The position numbers and the translations under genes are program-made. A stretch of 64,000 bases of DNA from Stappia sp. TSB10P1A (lineage in GTDB: Bacteria > Pseudomonadota > Alphaproteobacteria > Rhizobiales > Stappiaceae). Of the stretch, positions 48,563-55,888 are shown in pieces. Under the pieces are notes generated by a model. It saw only the letters and a program-made list of their open reading frames with translations, was not told the origin of the DNA and searched no databases. Position 1 is the stretch's first letter; each line of letters starts with the position of its first letter. The stretch lies in contig NZ_FYAU01000036.1 of assembly GCF_900185725.1 (NCBI RefSeq), forward strand, positions 124,001 through 188,000, read 5' to 3'.

Positions 48563-49579
48563 TCAGTTTCGGCGCCGAACTGGCAGGTTTGTCAATAGGT
48601 TCTGCGGCTTCATGCGCACGATATTGTCCGCTCCCATTGCCAGCCCCATCCAGACCGGCTTGCCGCGCATGCTGTCGATGGCATCGCCCCGGCTGTCGAA
48701 GTCCAGACGGAACAGGGCGACGATCCGACCGAGATCTTCATCCCCGACCGGTTTTCCCTCATAAAGGGCATTGAGGATGCGGGTCGCCTCGGCGTCCAGT
48801 CCGACATGCCAGGACCAGCGCTCGTCGCGGATCGATTGCTGCGGCTGGATGCGGACCGAAACGCCATGGAAATGGGCGATCCAGCTTTCCAGAACCCTCG
48901 CGAAGGCATCGAGGGCCGGTTCGGTGAACCGGACGTCGATGGCGGTATCGAAGCGGTCCGAACGGTCCCAGTAGATCGGGGCATTGTCTTCGGTCAGGAC
49001 ATCGAGCGAGACGGAGGGCAGCGGCGTACCGGCTTCGGCCAGCAATGCCCCCAGGCCTCCCAGACCGCCGGTGCGCGAATAGGTCTCGACAGTTTCGGCA
49101 TCCGCCAGCATGAGTTGCCCGTCCGCCGTGGTTGCCGCCTGCTCGCGGAACAGCAGTTCGCCGGCGCGCAAACGCAGAGGATCGGCGACCTTGCGCAGGA
49201 TATTGTGGGCGATGAGGTGCACCAACTGATCGATGAACATCGGCGGAATCGCGATGCCGTTGCCCGCCTGGAACAGGGCGGCATAGCCGCTTTCGATGCT
49301 GCCATGCGCCAGCAGGTGATCCCGGAACCGCAACACGATACGATAGTTGTCCGCCGCGTCCGGGTCCGCGATGGCCGCAAGGTCCTGTTCGCCGACGGGA
49401 GCGAAAGGGTCCGCCATCAGCCTCTCGAACAGGCGGTGCTCGGCGACGCAGGAGTCTTCCACCGGGTGGAGTTCGGGCCGCGTGTAATAGGCACGCAGGA
49501 AATCCGGCGTCACGGCGAGATGGCCATGCGCGTCACGCGTCAGGAGATGCATCCCCGAGGACTTCCAGAATTGCGGCAT
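48563..49579 (-). CDS. uncharacterised protein of the FDH tail (possibly DUF6352)
   Basis: 338 residues, no signal peptide or membrane helix, probably cytosolic. It opens with MPQFWKSSGMHLL and contains VTPDFLRAYYTRPELHPVEDSC, AGNGIAIPPMFIDQLVHLIAHNIL and SIRDERWSWHVGLDAEATRIL. I recall such proteins as DUF6352, but this is from memory. Its ATG overlaps the stop of the preceding gene in TGATG, so it is translationally coupled. It is the last gene of the tightly packed tail. No enzyme motif is recognised; the conserved His/Glu in the HLIAHN stretch could bind a metal, which is speculation. Confidence 0.7.
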   Translation of the reverse strand: MPQFWKSSGMHLLTRDAHGHLAVTPDFLRAYYTRPELHPVEDSCVAEHRLFERLMADPFAPVGEQDLAAIADPDAADNYRIVLRFRDHLLAHGSIESGYAALFQAGNGIAIPPMFIDQLVHLIAHNILRKVADPLRLRAGELLFREQAATTADGQLMLADAETVETYSRTGGLGGLGALLAEAGTPLPSVSLDVLTEDNAPIYWDRSDRFDTAIDVRFTEPALDAFARVLESWIAHFHGVSVRIQPQQSIRDERWSWHVGLDAEATRILNALYEGKPVGDEDLGRIVALFRLDFDSRGDAIDSMRGKPVWMGLAMGADNIVRMKPQNLLTNLPVRRRN

Positions 49580-50064
49580 CACTCGTCCTCGGACACGTCC
49601 CAGATCCGGGCATGGGACCCGTCGCCCGCGCGCTCCACCAGGTGCAGGCTCTCGCGGATCGATCCGTCCTCGTCGATCTCGCGGCTGATCGCCAGCAGCG
49701 CATCGAGGTCCAGTTCCGCGGCAATTTCGGCGGCGTCGTCCAGTTCTGCCTCGGCCACCGACCGCGCGGCCTCCAGAGACGGAGCGCCATGTTCGGCGAC
49801 GAAATGCTCCGAAAGTCGCTCGATCAGTCGCTCGCGCTCCCCGTCTGGCAGGTCGGCCGGGGTCGCCAGCGTCGCCCAGCCGAAATTCTCCAGAGACAGG
49901 AACCCGGAAACAAAGGCCTGGCGCAGTTTCCCGGTCAGCCCCTCGTCTGTATAGGCGCGAAACGCGAAAGTTCCGGGGATCACCCAGTCGCCCGCTTCCG
50001 CCGCCTGCGGGAACACCTTCGTGTCCGATGCATCGAGCCGGATCGCCTTCAACAGCCGTGTCAT
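49579..50064 (-). CDS. uncharacterised small protein of the FDH tail (possibly DUF6505)
   Basis: 161 residues, soluble and acidic. The N terminus reads RLLKAIRLDASDTKVFPQAA, followed by DWVIPGTFAFR and LSLENFGWATLATPAD, and the rest is helical and Glu/Asp-rich. I recall this as DUF6505 but cannot verify it. Its start overlaps the stop of the ligase-like gene by 4 bases (50061-50064) and its stop overlaps the next start. This chain of overlaps argues for a common assembly task. No function is proposed. Confidence 0.7.
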   Translation of the reverse strand: MTRLLKAIRLDASDTKVFPQAAEAGDWVIPGTFAFRAYTDEGLTGKLRQAFVSGFLSLENFGWATLATPADLPDGERERLIERLSEHFVAEHGAPSLEAARSVAEAELDDAAEIAAELDLDALLAISREIDEDGSIRESLHLVERAGDGSHARIWDVSEDE

Positions 50065-50882
50065 CGGTCAATCACCTCACTGTGGAGCGCCAGCGCAGCA
50101 TCCAGGCTGTCGAGCCGGTCAAGTTGATCCAGGTGCCGGTCGAGCGGCACCGCCACCACCGTCACCGGTTCTGCGTCCATTGGCCTGAGGAGCAGGTTTC
50201 CGGCTTCGTCGAGCCCCAGAAACGTGCCACGCAGGTCGCCATCCGGGTCGGGCAGCACGACCTCACCCTTATAGCCATCTGCCCGAAACAGCCAGTTCTC
50301 AACGACCGGGCCAAACCCCTCGACCTCCCAGGTGTGGAGCCACGTCATCAGGTGGCGCGCCAGGGCCTCCACCGCGAGCGTGCCATCGAGATCCGCCGCC
50401 CCCTCGTCGGAAAGGCTGGTCAGATGCGGGATCTCTCCGGGCTCCACGTCTCCGCCGACCGGGGCAAGGCGCATCTCGATGCCGACCACCAGCCACAGCG
50501 GCGCGCCCTCCTCGTCCAGGTCTGCCGACTGCCGGAACCGGGCCCGTCCGACCCGCGCTCCGTTCGCACGCAGCGTGGCTGGCCAGACATAGGTCAAGGC
50601 AACTTCCGGCGGGATGAGCGTGCCGATCGCATCTGTGCTCGCGACCATGGCAAGAAACAGCATCTCGGCGCAGCGCGTGGGCGGCACATCAGGTTCCAGC
50701 ACAAGGGCGATCCGCAAGTGGCTCCGGCTCTCGGACCACAGCAGGTCGCCGGCGGAGTAGCGGCCGGCTTCCGCGCCGGAGACCGCTGCGTCGAAAGGGT
50801 GCTCGCAAGCTGGCCTCCTGTGCCCGGCCAGCAAGGGCGGCAGGCGTGGGTCGGAAGGCGCTTTGTCCTTTTGTTCCGGCAC
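50061..50882 (-). CDS. biotin/lipoate protein ligase-like protein, catalytic residues not seen
   Basis: 273 residues. The region around 36-130 aligns by eye with the BPL/LplA fold: LLWSESRSHLRIALVLEPD parallels the biotin ligase W-S-G-NL-SL-L-P strand, and TYVWPATLRANGARVGRARF parallels KWPND-L-NG-K-AG. The adenylate-binding GRGRRG loop is absent, KWPND reads VWPAT (99-103), and the catalytic lysine position reads Arg or Ala (NGARVGR, 107-113). The C-terminal ~70 residues (GEVVLPDPDGDLRGTFLGLDEAGNLLLRP) look like the SH3-like cap (DUF4444 type). It may be a pseudoenzyme used as a scaffold. It lies in the overlapping FDH-tail run. Confidence 0.72.
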   Translation of the reverse strand: MPEQKDKAPSDPRLPPLLAGHRRPACEHPFDAAVSGAEAGRYSAGDLLWSESRSHLRIALVLEPDVPPTRCAEMLFLAMVASTDAIGTLIPPEVALTYVWPATLRANGARVGRARFRQSADLDEEGAPLWLVVGIEMRLAPVGGDVEPGEIPHLTSLSDEGAADLDGTLAVEALARHLMTWLHTWEVEGFGPVVENWLFRADGYKGEVVLPDPDGDLRGTFLGLDEAGNLLLRPMDAEPVTVVAVPLDRHLDQLDRLDSLDAALALHSEVIDR

Positions 50883-50940
50883 GATGCAGGCATTCCTTCA
50901 AAAAATGATTCCGCAGCCTCCCGACAGGTCCGGCAAGGTC

Positions 50941-51132
50941 TCAGCCGAGATCGATCTGACCTGTCACAACATGTTCGAACTCCTGTCCATCCAGTGTCAG
51001 CACCACCCGGGCGGACAACGTGCCCGTCGTCAGGCCGGCCTCGCGAACATGAGTCTCCAGCGCCTGTTGCGAGGTGACGCCGACCTGCTTGAGGAACTTC
51101 CTCAGAGACATGTTGAAGGTCTCGTCGTTCAT
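50941..51132 (-). CDS. 63-residue protein of the FDH tail (possibly DUF6494)
   Basis: 63 residues from the ATG at 51132 (MNDETFNMSLRKFLKQVG). The sequence is one helix (SLRKFLKQVGVTSQQALETHVREAG) followed by two or three beta strands (LSARVVLTLDGQEFEHVVTGQIDLG). I recall it as DUF6494, from memory. It sits between the protease gene and the ligase-like gene, 58 bases before the latter. An AGGAGAAA site precedes the start. Function is unknown. Confidence 0.75.
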   Translation of the reverse strand: MNDETFNMSLRKFLKQVGVTSQQALETHVREAGLTTGTLSARVVLTLDGQEFEHVVTGQIDLG

Positions 51133-51156
51133 GGTTTTCTCCTGATGCCTGGGGCG

Positions 51157-51180
51157 GGGCAAAGGCGAAACCTTTCGCCC
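51157..51180 (-). other. intra-operon hairpin before the 63-residue gene
   Basis: GGGC-AAAGG and CCTTT-(C)-GCCC form a 9-bp stem with one bulged base around CGAAA. It lies in the 115-base gap between the HtrA-like gene and the 63-residue gene, just upstream of the latter's ribosome site. There is no T-tract. It could attenuate or protect the mRNA. Confidence 0.35.
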
Positions 51181-51247
51181 GCCTCCCGTTGAGATTGTGA
51201 ATCACCAATCTGCGATGAAGAGTCCGCGCAGTCGAGCAAGCTATTGA

Positions 51248-52201
51248 TCAGTCTGCAACTTTCAGATCCACTTGAAGTTCTGAGTCTTCCCGGCGGACGA
51301 TCAGCCGGCCGCGCGCATCGCGGCGCTCCAGGCGCCCGCGAAACGCCGCCAGCTTGCTGACGGATACGCCGTCGATCGAGAGGATGACGTCACCGGGCGC
51401 AAGGCCGGCCCGGTGTGCGGCTCCGTCCTCATCAACGGAAATCACTTCGAGACCCGCCTTGTCGGGACCGGGCCGCGTTGGCCGCACCTGCGCGCCGAGA
51501 CTGCGACGCGGGCTGGCGAACGTGATCGCGGCCTCGATCACGTGCTCAGCGAGCGCCGCCGAGACAGCGAAGTTCACTCCGATATCGCCGTCCCCGGACT
51601 TGGTGAAGATCGCCGAGAGAATGCCCACGATCCTCCCTTCGCTATCAATCAGAGCGCCGCCCGACGCGCCCGGATTGACCGCCGCGTCGGTCTGGATGAA
51701 GTCCTCGACCGCATTGAACCCGACGCCGCCCCTCGCCGTTGCCGATACCACGCCGCAACTCAACGAGATCCCAAGGCCAAAGCCATTGCCGAGCGCGCAT
51801 ACCGGAGCACCCAGGCCGGGCTGCGGCGCAAAGACGAGTGGCGGCAGGGCCTCGGGCGCGCGCAGAATGGCGAGGTCGGTCTCGGCATCCCGGAAGATGA
51901 TTTCCGCCGGAAGAACGCGGCCGTCGGAAAAGCGCAGGCGAACACCCCGGGCCTGACCAAGCACGTGATCGGCGGTGAGCAGCATGGTGCCGTCGCCGAT
52001 CGCCACGGCCGAGCCTTCCGGTTCTTCCGCATTGGCACGGCCTTCGGGCCAGTCCGGCAGCACGGCAACCACCGCGGCCTGCGCGCGCTCCAGCAGGTTC
52101 GCCGGTGCCGGCTGTGCTGATGCGCCCACGCCCGCGAAGATCGTCAGTGGCGCGGCACAAAAAAACGCGCGCAAGATGCCTGGGCGGACGTGCACGGTCA
52201 T
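51248..52201 (-). CDS. HtrA-like S1C serine protease with PDZ domain
   Basis: 317 residues with an N-terminal signal peptide (cleavage near residue 29, GASAQP). The trypsin-like triad is visible: His79 in TADHVLG, Asp109 in ETDLAILR and Ser180 in NPGASGGALID. One PDZ domain follows at about 225-310 (AGLAPGDVILSIDGV). Such periplasmic proteases degrade or chaperone damaged proteins. It is a shorter form with one PDZ. Its ATG overlaps the stop of a 54-residue membrane protein gene, so it is part of the FDH tail. It may serve quality control of the exported complex; this is inference. Confidence 0.9.
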   Translation of the reverse strand: MTVHVRPGILRAFFCAAPLTIFAGVGASAQPAPANLLERAQAAVVAVLPDWPEGRANAEEPEGSAVAIGDGTMLLTADHVLGQARGVRLRFSDGRVLPAEIIFRDAETDLAILRAPEALPPLVFAPQPGLGAPVCALGNGFGLGISLSCGVVSATARGGVGFNAVEDFIQTDAAVNPGASGGALIDSEGRIVGILSAIFTKSGDGDIGVNFAVSAALAEHVIEAAITFASPRRSLGAQVRPTRPGPDKAGLEVISVDEDGAAHRAGLAPGDVILSIDGVSVSKLAAFRGRLERRDARGRLIVRREDSELQVDLKVAD

Positions 52202-52362
52202 TTACCCGGTCGCTTGCCGCTGTCCGGCGAAAGCCGCACCGCACCCGCCGTCTGCGATGTGTAGACGGAGGCCGACGAGTAATCCAGTTCGCGGGTGAGA
52301 TAGGCCCACGCCCCCGTCCCGATCACGACGAGCGCAACAAGTGCGCTGACGAACGCCTTCAT
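52198..52362 (-). CDS. 54-residue single-helix membrane protein
   Basis: 54 residues. It starts with an N-terminal hydrophobic helix (KAFVSALVALVVIGTGAWAYL, here broken by the Lys at position 2) and has a short periplasmic-type tail (TRELDYSSASVYTSQTAG, then SPDSGKRPGK). Its ATG overlaps the stop of the WD40-cytochrome c gene (ATGA) and its stop overlaps the start of the protease gene. The exact double overlap and clean signal/anchor argue that this is a real gene. No family is recognised. It could anchor or regulate its neighbours. Confidence 0.7.
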   Translation of the reverse strand: MKAFVSALVALVVIGTGAWAYLTRELDYSSASVYTSQTAGAVRLSPDSGKRPGK

Positions 52363-53747
52363 TGCTTTTGTTCTCCCTCGCTGCCGACCCCGCCGGCATC
52401 GGGCGCGGTCGCTCGTTTGAGATAGACCACCAGCGCGTTACGCTCCTCGTCGTTCGTCAGGCGCTGAAGCGGCATCTTGGACCCCGGCGTCACGATATCC
52501 GGGCCATGGTCGAAGAGATCGGAGATCGTCTGCTCGGTCCAGATGAAGTCGAGACGGCGCAGCGCTTCCGAATAGGGATAGCCCGGCAGTGTTCCGACCC
52601 GTCGTCCGAAGACGCCGTAGAGCGTCGGGCCGGCGCGGTTGCCGTCATCCGGCGTCAGCGTGTGGCAGACGGAACATTTTCGCGCGAATTGCCGTCGTCC
52701 CGGATCCTCGTCCTCGGCCACCTGGAAGCGGCGCGGAAAGGCGCTCTCGACCGGCTCGAAGGCCTTGCGGGGAGCCACCTGCCAGACATTCACATGGTCG
52801 TCGAGGCCGGCATACAGGGCTACCGAACCGTCGCCCGGCAGGGCCGTGCCCCAGATCGGACCGTAAGGGTTCTCGAACTCCTCCAGCCCCTCCCATCCGT
52901 CCGTTGCATAGACGCGGATGCGTCCGTCGCCACCGCCACTGGCAAGGCGGTGCCCATCGCCCGACAGCGCCAGCGACAGGACGGGCCGCTCGTGGCTGGC
53001 GAGCTGCTTGAAGACCGCGCCTTGCGCGATGTCGACCACCGCCACCTCACCGTCGGCGGCGCCAAAAACAAGGTGCTGCCCACCGGGCAGCAGGCGCATC
53101 ACATTGATGGCCCAGCCATGCGAGTAGACCTCTTGCAGAAACTCGCCGCTCTCCCGGTCGAAGAGCCGGATCGCGCCGTCATAGGAGGCCGTATAGACGC
53201 GGGCTCCGTCTTCGGAGAAGGCGACGGCATTGACGGTGCCGCGGTGGCCGCGCAGCACGGCGCGCTCGGTCAGCCGGTCGCTCTCCAGAGTGTAAATCCT
53301 GGCCGTCCAGTCCCAGGACGCGGTCGCCGCGAAGCGGCCATCCGGGCTGACGGCGACCGCCAGCATCTTGTCGTCGCCGGTATCGGTCCGGTCGAGCATC
53401 GTCCCCGTATCAAGGTCCCAGAGGATCACCGCCCCATCGTCCCCGACCGACACCGCACGGCCCGCACCGGCGAAGGCCGCATCATTGGCGGCGGCCTCGT
53501 GGCCGATCATGCGATGCAGGATCTTCGCCTCGCCCTCGCTGATGTCCCAAAGGATGACCGAATAGTCGAAGGACGCGGTGAGCACTTGCGCATCCTCCGG
53601 ATCGACCGTGACCGACCTTACCGGCCCGCCATGTCCTTGCAACCGCTCCGGCCATGTCGGCCCGCCGTCGTCTGCGGCTTCGCAGACGCCGGTAGCGGCC
53701 AACACCAGAGCGGCCGAAACCGCAAGACCCCTGATCGCCGCCGACAC
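52359..53747 (-). CDS. WD40 beta-propeller fused to a C-terminal cytochrome c domain
   Basis: 462 residues from a GTG at 53747 with a GGGAG site upstream. A signal peptide (about 1-24, ending GVCEAADD) is followed by seven WD40-like repeats (about 36-325: YSVILWDI, GAVILWDL, WTARIYTL, GAIRLFDR, GEVAVVDI, GRIRVYAT, DHVNVWQV). A C-terminal class I cytochrome c follows, with CSVCH at 358-362 and likely axial Met425 in SKMPLQ. Such propeller-cytochrome fusions occur beside formate dehydrogenases. It follows the cytochrome b gene by 14 bases and may be a periplasmic electron acceptor or docking subunit. Confidence 0.9.
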   Translation of the reverse strand: MSAAIRGLAVSAALVLAATGVCEAADDGGPTWPERLQGHGGPVRSVTVDPEDAQVLTASFDYSVILWDISEGEAKILHRMIGHEAAANDAAFAGAGRAVSVGDDGAVILWDLDTGTMLDRTDTGDDKMLAVAVSPDGRFAATASWDWTARIYTLESDRLTERAVLRGHRGTVNAVAFSEDGARVYTASYDGAIRLFDRESGEFLQEVYSHGWAINVMRLLPGGQHLVFGAADGEVAVVDIAQGAVFKQLASHERPVLSLALSGDGHRLASGGGDGRIRVYATDGWEGLEEFENPYGPIWGTALPGDGSVALYAGLDDHVNVWQVAPRKAFEPVESAFPRRFQVAEDEDPGRRQFARKCSVCHTLTPDDGNRAGPTLYGVFGRRVGTLPGYPYSEALRRLDFIWTEQTISDLFDHGPDIVTPGSKMPLQRLTNDEERNALVVYLKRATAPDAGGVGSEGEQKQ

Positions 53748-53761
53748 GTCGTGCTCCCGGG

Positions 53762-54919
53762 CTATTCGGCAGGCTGCGCCTCCGCCCCGCCGTTCTGTTC
53801 TCCCTCGCGGGCCATCACCTCATCCACCCACAGGGAATGATGCTCCTTCGCCCAGTTGAGATCGACCTCGCCCGATCCCATCGCATCGAAAGCCCCCTCC
53901 ATGCCGATCGTGCCGATATAGATATGCGCAAGGATCACGCAGATCAGGAAGACGCTCATGATCGAATGCCAGAGCGAAGCGAGTTGCTGCTCCTGCAACG
54001 GTGTCAGAGCGGTGGGGAGCTCGCTCCCGAACACCGTGTTGACCACTTCGAACGTGCCGGAGAAGAAGTGCGTGGTGTAGGGAAACAGCAATGTCCAGCC
54101 GGACAGGGAGATCGACACGCCGCACAGGATCGTCAGCCAGAAGATCACCTTCTGCCCGGCATTGAACTTCTTCGCCGGAGGATGGAGCCGGCGCGAGAGA
54201 ACACCGCCTCCCTGCAGCACCCATTTGATATCGGTTCGGTCCGGAAGATTGTGCCGCACCCACATCAGGAACACGATGACCAGGCCCGCCATGAAGGCGA
54301 AGGCAAGGTAATTGTGCAGGTACTTGCCGAACATGGTGATCGCTCCGAAGGCGTCCGGTCCGATCAAGGGCAGCAACACGTAACGGCCATACATGACATT
54401 GAGGCCGGTCAGCGCCAGCACGATGAAGGAGATTGCCAGCAGCCAGTGGCCGAAGCGCTCGACAGCGACGAAACGGGTAATGGTCCGGTCGGATCGCCCG
54501 TGCTCGATGCGAATGCGTCCGCGAATGGCGAAGAAAAGGCTCAGCGCCACGACCGTCGCCAGCAGCGCCCAACTGCCATAGAGGGCGAGTGGACCATTGC
54601 GGATCGAGCGCCAGAGTTCGCCCTCCGACTGCACCAGGGTCGCAGCGTTCCTGTCGGGGATCGACACGCTGCCGGCAACACCCTGTCGTACGGCGCGCCA
54701 CAGGTCGGTGTCGGAAACGGTGCCGCGCGTGTTTCCGGGAACCTGGCCCTGCACCGGCGACTCAGGCGCCGGGTCGAGTATGGGCTGCTGCGCCAGGGCC
54801 GGCGCCTGCATGGTCAGCGCCAGGAAGACCACCGCGACCGCAGCAAGAACAACCGCATGGAGACGCAGCGCAAGTGCGTGCGGCCAGCCGGCGTGGCGAA
54901 TGGTTCCCGTGTGGTTCAT
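53762..54919 (-). CDS. fdhC: formate dehydrogenase gamma subunit, cytochrome b556
   Basis: 385 residues. An N-terminal signal/anchor (HAVVLAAVAVVFLALT) precedes a periplasmic stretch of ~80 residues, followed by a helix near 115-130 and four core helices starting at HWLLAISFIVLALTG. Histidines positioned for two b hemes are seen in ERFGHWLLAI, KYLHNYLAF and ASLWHSIMSV/CVILAHIYIG. The subunit passes electrons from FdhB to the quinone pool. It is encoded after the small lipoprotein gene and before the WD40-cytochrome c gene. The long N-terminal extension is characteristic of the alphaproteobacterial type. Confidence 0.92.
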   Translation of the reverse strand: MNHTGTIRHAGWPHALALRLHAVVLAAVAVVFLALTMQAPALAQQPILDPAPESPVQGQVPGNTRGTVSDTDLWRAVRQGVAGSVSIPDRNAATLVQSEGELWRSIRNGPLALYGSWALLATVVALSLFFAIRGRIRIEHGRSDRTITRFVAVERFGHWLLAISFIVLALTGLNVMYGRYVLLPLIGPDAFGAITMFGKYLHNYLAFAFMAGLVIVFLMWVRHNLPDRTDIKWVLQGGGVLSRRLHPPAKKFNAGQKVIFWLTILCGVSISLSGWTLLFPYTTHFFSGTFEVVNTVFGSELPTALTPLQEQQLASLWHSIMSVFLICVILAHIYIGTIGMEGAFDAMGSGEVDLNWAKEHHSLWVDEVMAREGEQNGGAEAQPAE

Positions 54920-54973
54920 CCCAATCCCTCCCTTGCTCGTCCGGACGCTCGATCGCCAGTCTCCTGCCGCCCT

Positions 54974-55171
54974 TCAGAACCGCTGCCTGTTGGCACGCTC
55001 CTGCAGAGCACGGCGCTCCTCCGCGGTGAGCGGCGCGTCGTCCGCTCCCTGATAGACCCCCTTCTCCAGATGCAGCGGCCGGTTCTGCTCGTCCTCCCGG
55101 CATCCCGGCACGAACGCGAGCAGCGTGGCCGCGACGATCATCATGCCCCAGGCGGCTGGTCCCGATTTCAC
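54974..55171 (-). CDS. 65-residue putative lipoprotein of the FDH operon
   Basis: 65 residues from a GTG at 55171 that has AAGGAG 8 bases upstream. The hydrophobic segment MIVAATLLAFVPGC ends in a lipobox-like VPGC, so the mature protein should start at Cys and be lipidated. The mature part is short and charged (GVYQGADDAPLTAEERRALQERANRQRF). It sits between fdhB and the cytochrome b gene. It could tether the complex to the membrane; no family is certain. Confidence 0.65.
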   Translation of the reverse strand: MKSGPAAWGMMIVAATLLAFVPGCREDEQNRPLHLEKGVYQGADDAPLTAEERRALQERANRQRF

Positions 55172-55222
55172 GTCAAGCTCTCCTTGCTCAGGCTGCGGAA
55201 GGATCAAGGTCCAGCGACGAAC

Positions 55223-55242
55223 AAAGGCGGCCACCGGCCGCC
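55223..55242 (-). terminator. hairpin with U-rich tail downstream of fdhB
   Basis: On the minus strand GGCGGCC-GGT-GGCCGCC forms a perfect 7-bp stem followed by TTTGTT. It lies 35 bases after the fdhB stop, before the 65-residue gene. It could be a partial terminator that sets the ratio between fdhAB and the downstream genes. Confidence 0.5.
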
Positions 55243-55276
55243 CCTGCCCTTTTTCACGATCAACCGGTACATCCGG

Positions 55277-55876
55277 TCAGAAGCTTCCGGCCTTCTGCTC
55301 GTAGGCGGTGCCCCATCCCCAGGCGCCCGCGCCGAAGCCGCGCGCCACGACACGCTCGCGATAGATCGCCGAGACTACATCGCCGTCACCCGCCAGCAGC
55401 GCCTTGGTCGAGCACATTTCCGCGCAGAGCGGCAACTTGCCCTCCGCCAGGCGGTTGCGGCCATATTTGGCATATTCGACCGAGGAGTTGTCGGCTTCAG
55501 GACCGCCGGCGCAGAAGGTGCACTTGTCCATCTTGCCGCGCGAGCCGAAGTTGCCGGCCTGCGGATATTGCGGCGCGCCGAAGGGACAGGCGTAGAAGCA
55601 ATAGCCGCAGCCGATACACAGGTCCTTGGAATGGAGAACCACCCCCTCGTCGGTCTGATAGAAGCAATCGACCGGACAGACTGCCATGCAGGGCGCATCC
55701 GAGCAGTGCATGCAAGCGACCGAAATGGAGCGCTCGCCCGGCTTTCCGTCCTGCAGGGTCACCACGCGGCGGCGATTGATGCCCCAAGGCACTTCATGCT
55801 CGTTCTTGCAGGCGGTGACGCAGGCATTGCACTCGATGCAGCGCTCGGCGTCGCAGAGGAATTTCATTCGTGCCAT
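55277..55876 (-). CDS. fdhB: formate dehydrogenase beta subunit, [4Fe-4S] protein
   Basis: 199 residues with four ferredoxin-type clusters: CDAERCIECNACVTACKNEH, CMHCSDAPCMAVCP, CIGCGYCFYACPFG, and a final set with CTFC and CAEMC. Electrons pass from the FdhA molybdopterin through these to the cytochrome b subunit. Unlike E. coli FdnH/FdoH it has no C-terminal membrane helix, so it is the short (Fdh3B) type. It lacks a signal peptide and should leave the cell by co-export with FdhA through Tat. It is 12 bases after fdhA. Confidence 0.94.
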   Translation of the reverse strand: MARMKFLCDAERCIECNACVTACKNEHEVPWGINRRRVVTLQDGKPGERSISVACMHCSDAPCMAVCPVDCFYQTDEGVVLHSKDLCIGCGYCFYACPFGAPQYPQAGNFGSRGKMDKCTFCAGGPEADNSSVEYAKYGRNRLAEGKLPLCAEMCSTKALLAGDGDVVSAIYRERVVARGFGAGAWGWGTAYEQKAGSF

Positions 55877-55888
55877 GATCTCTCCCCC

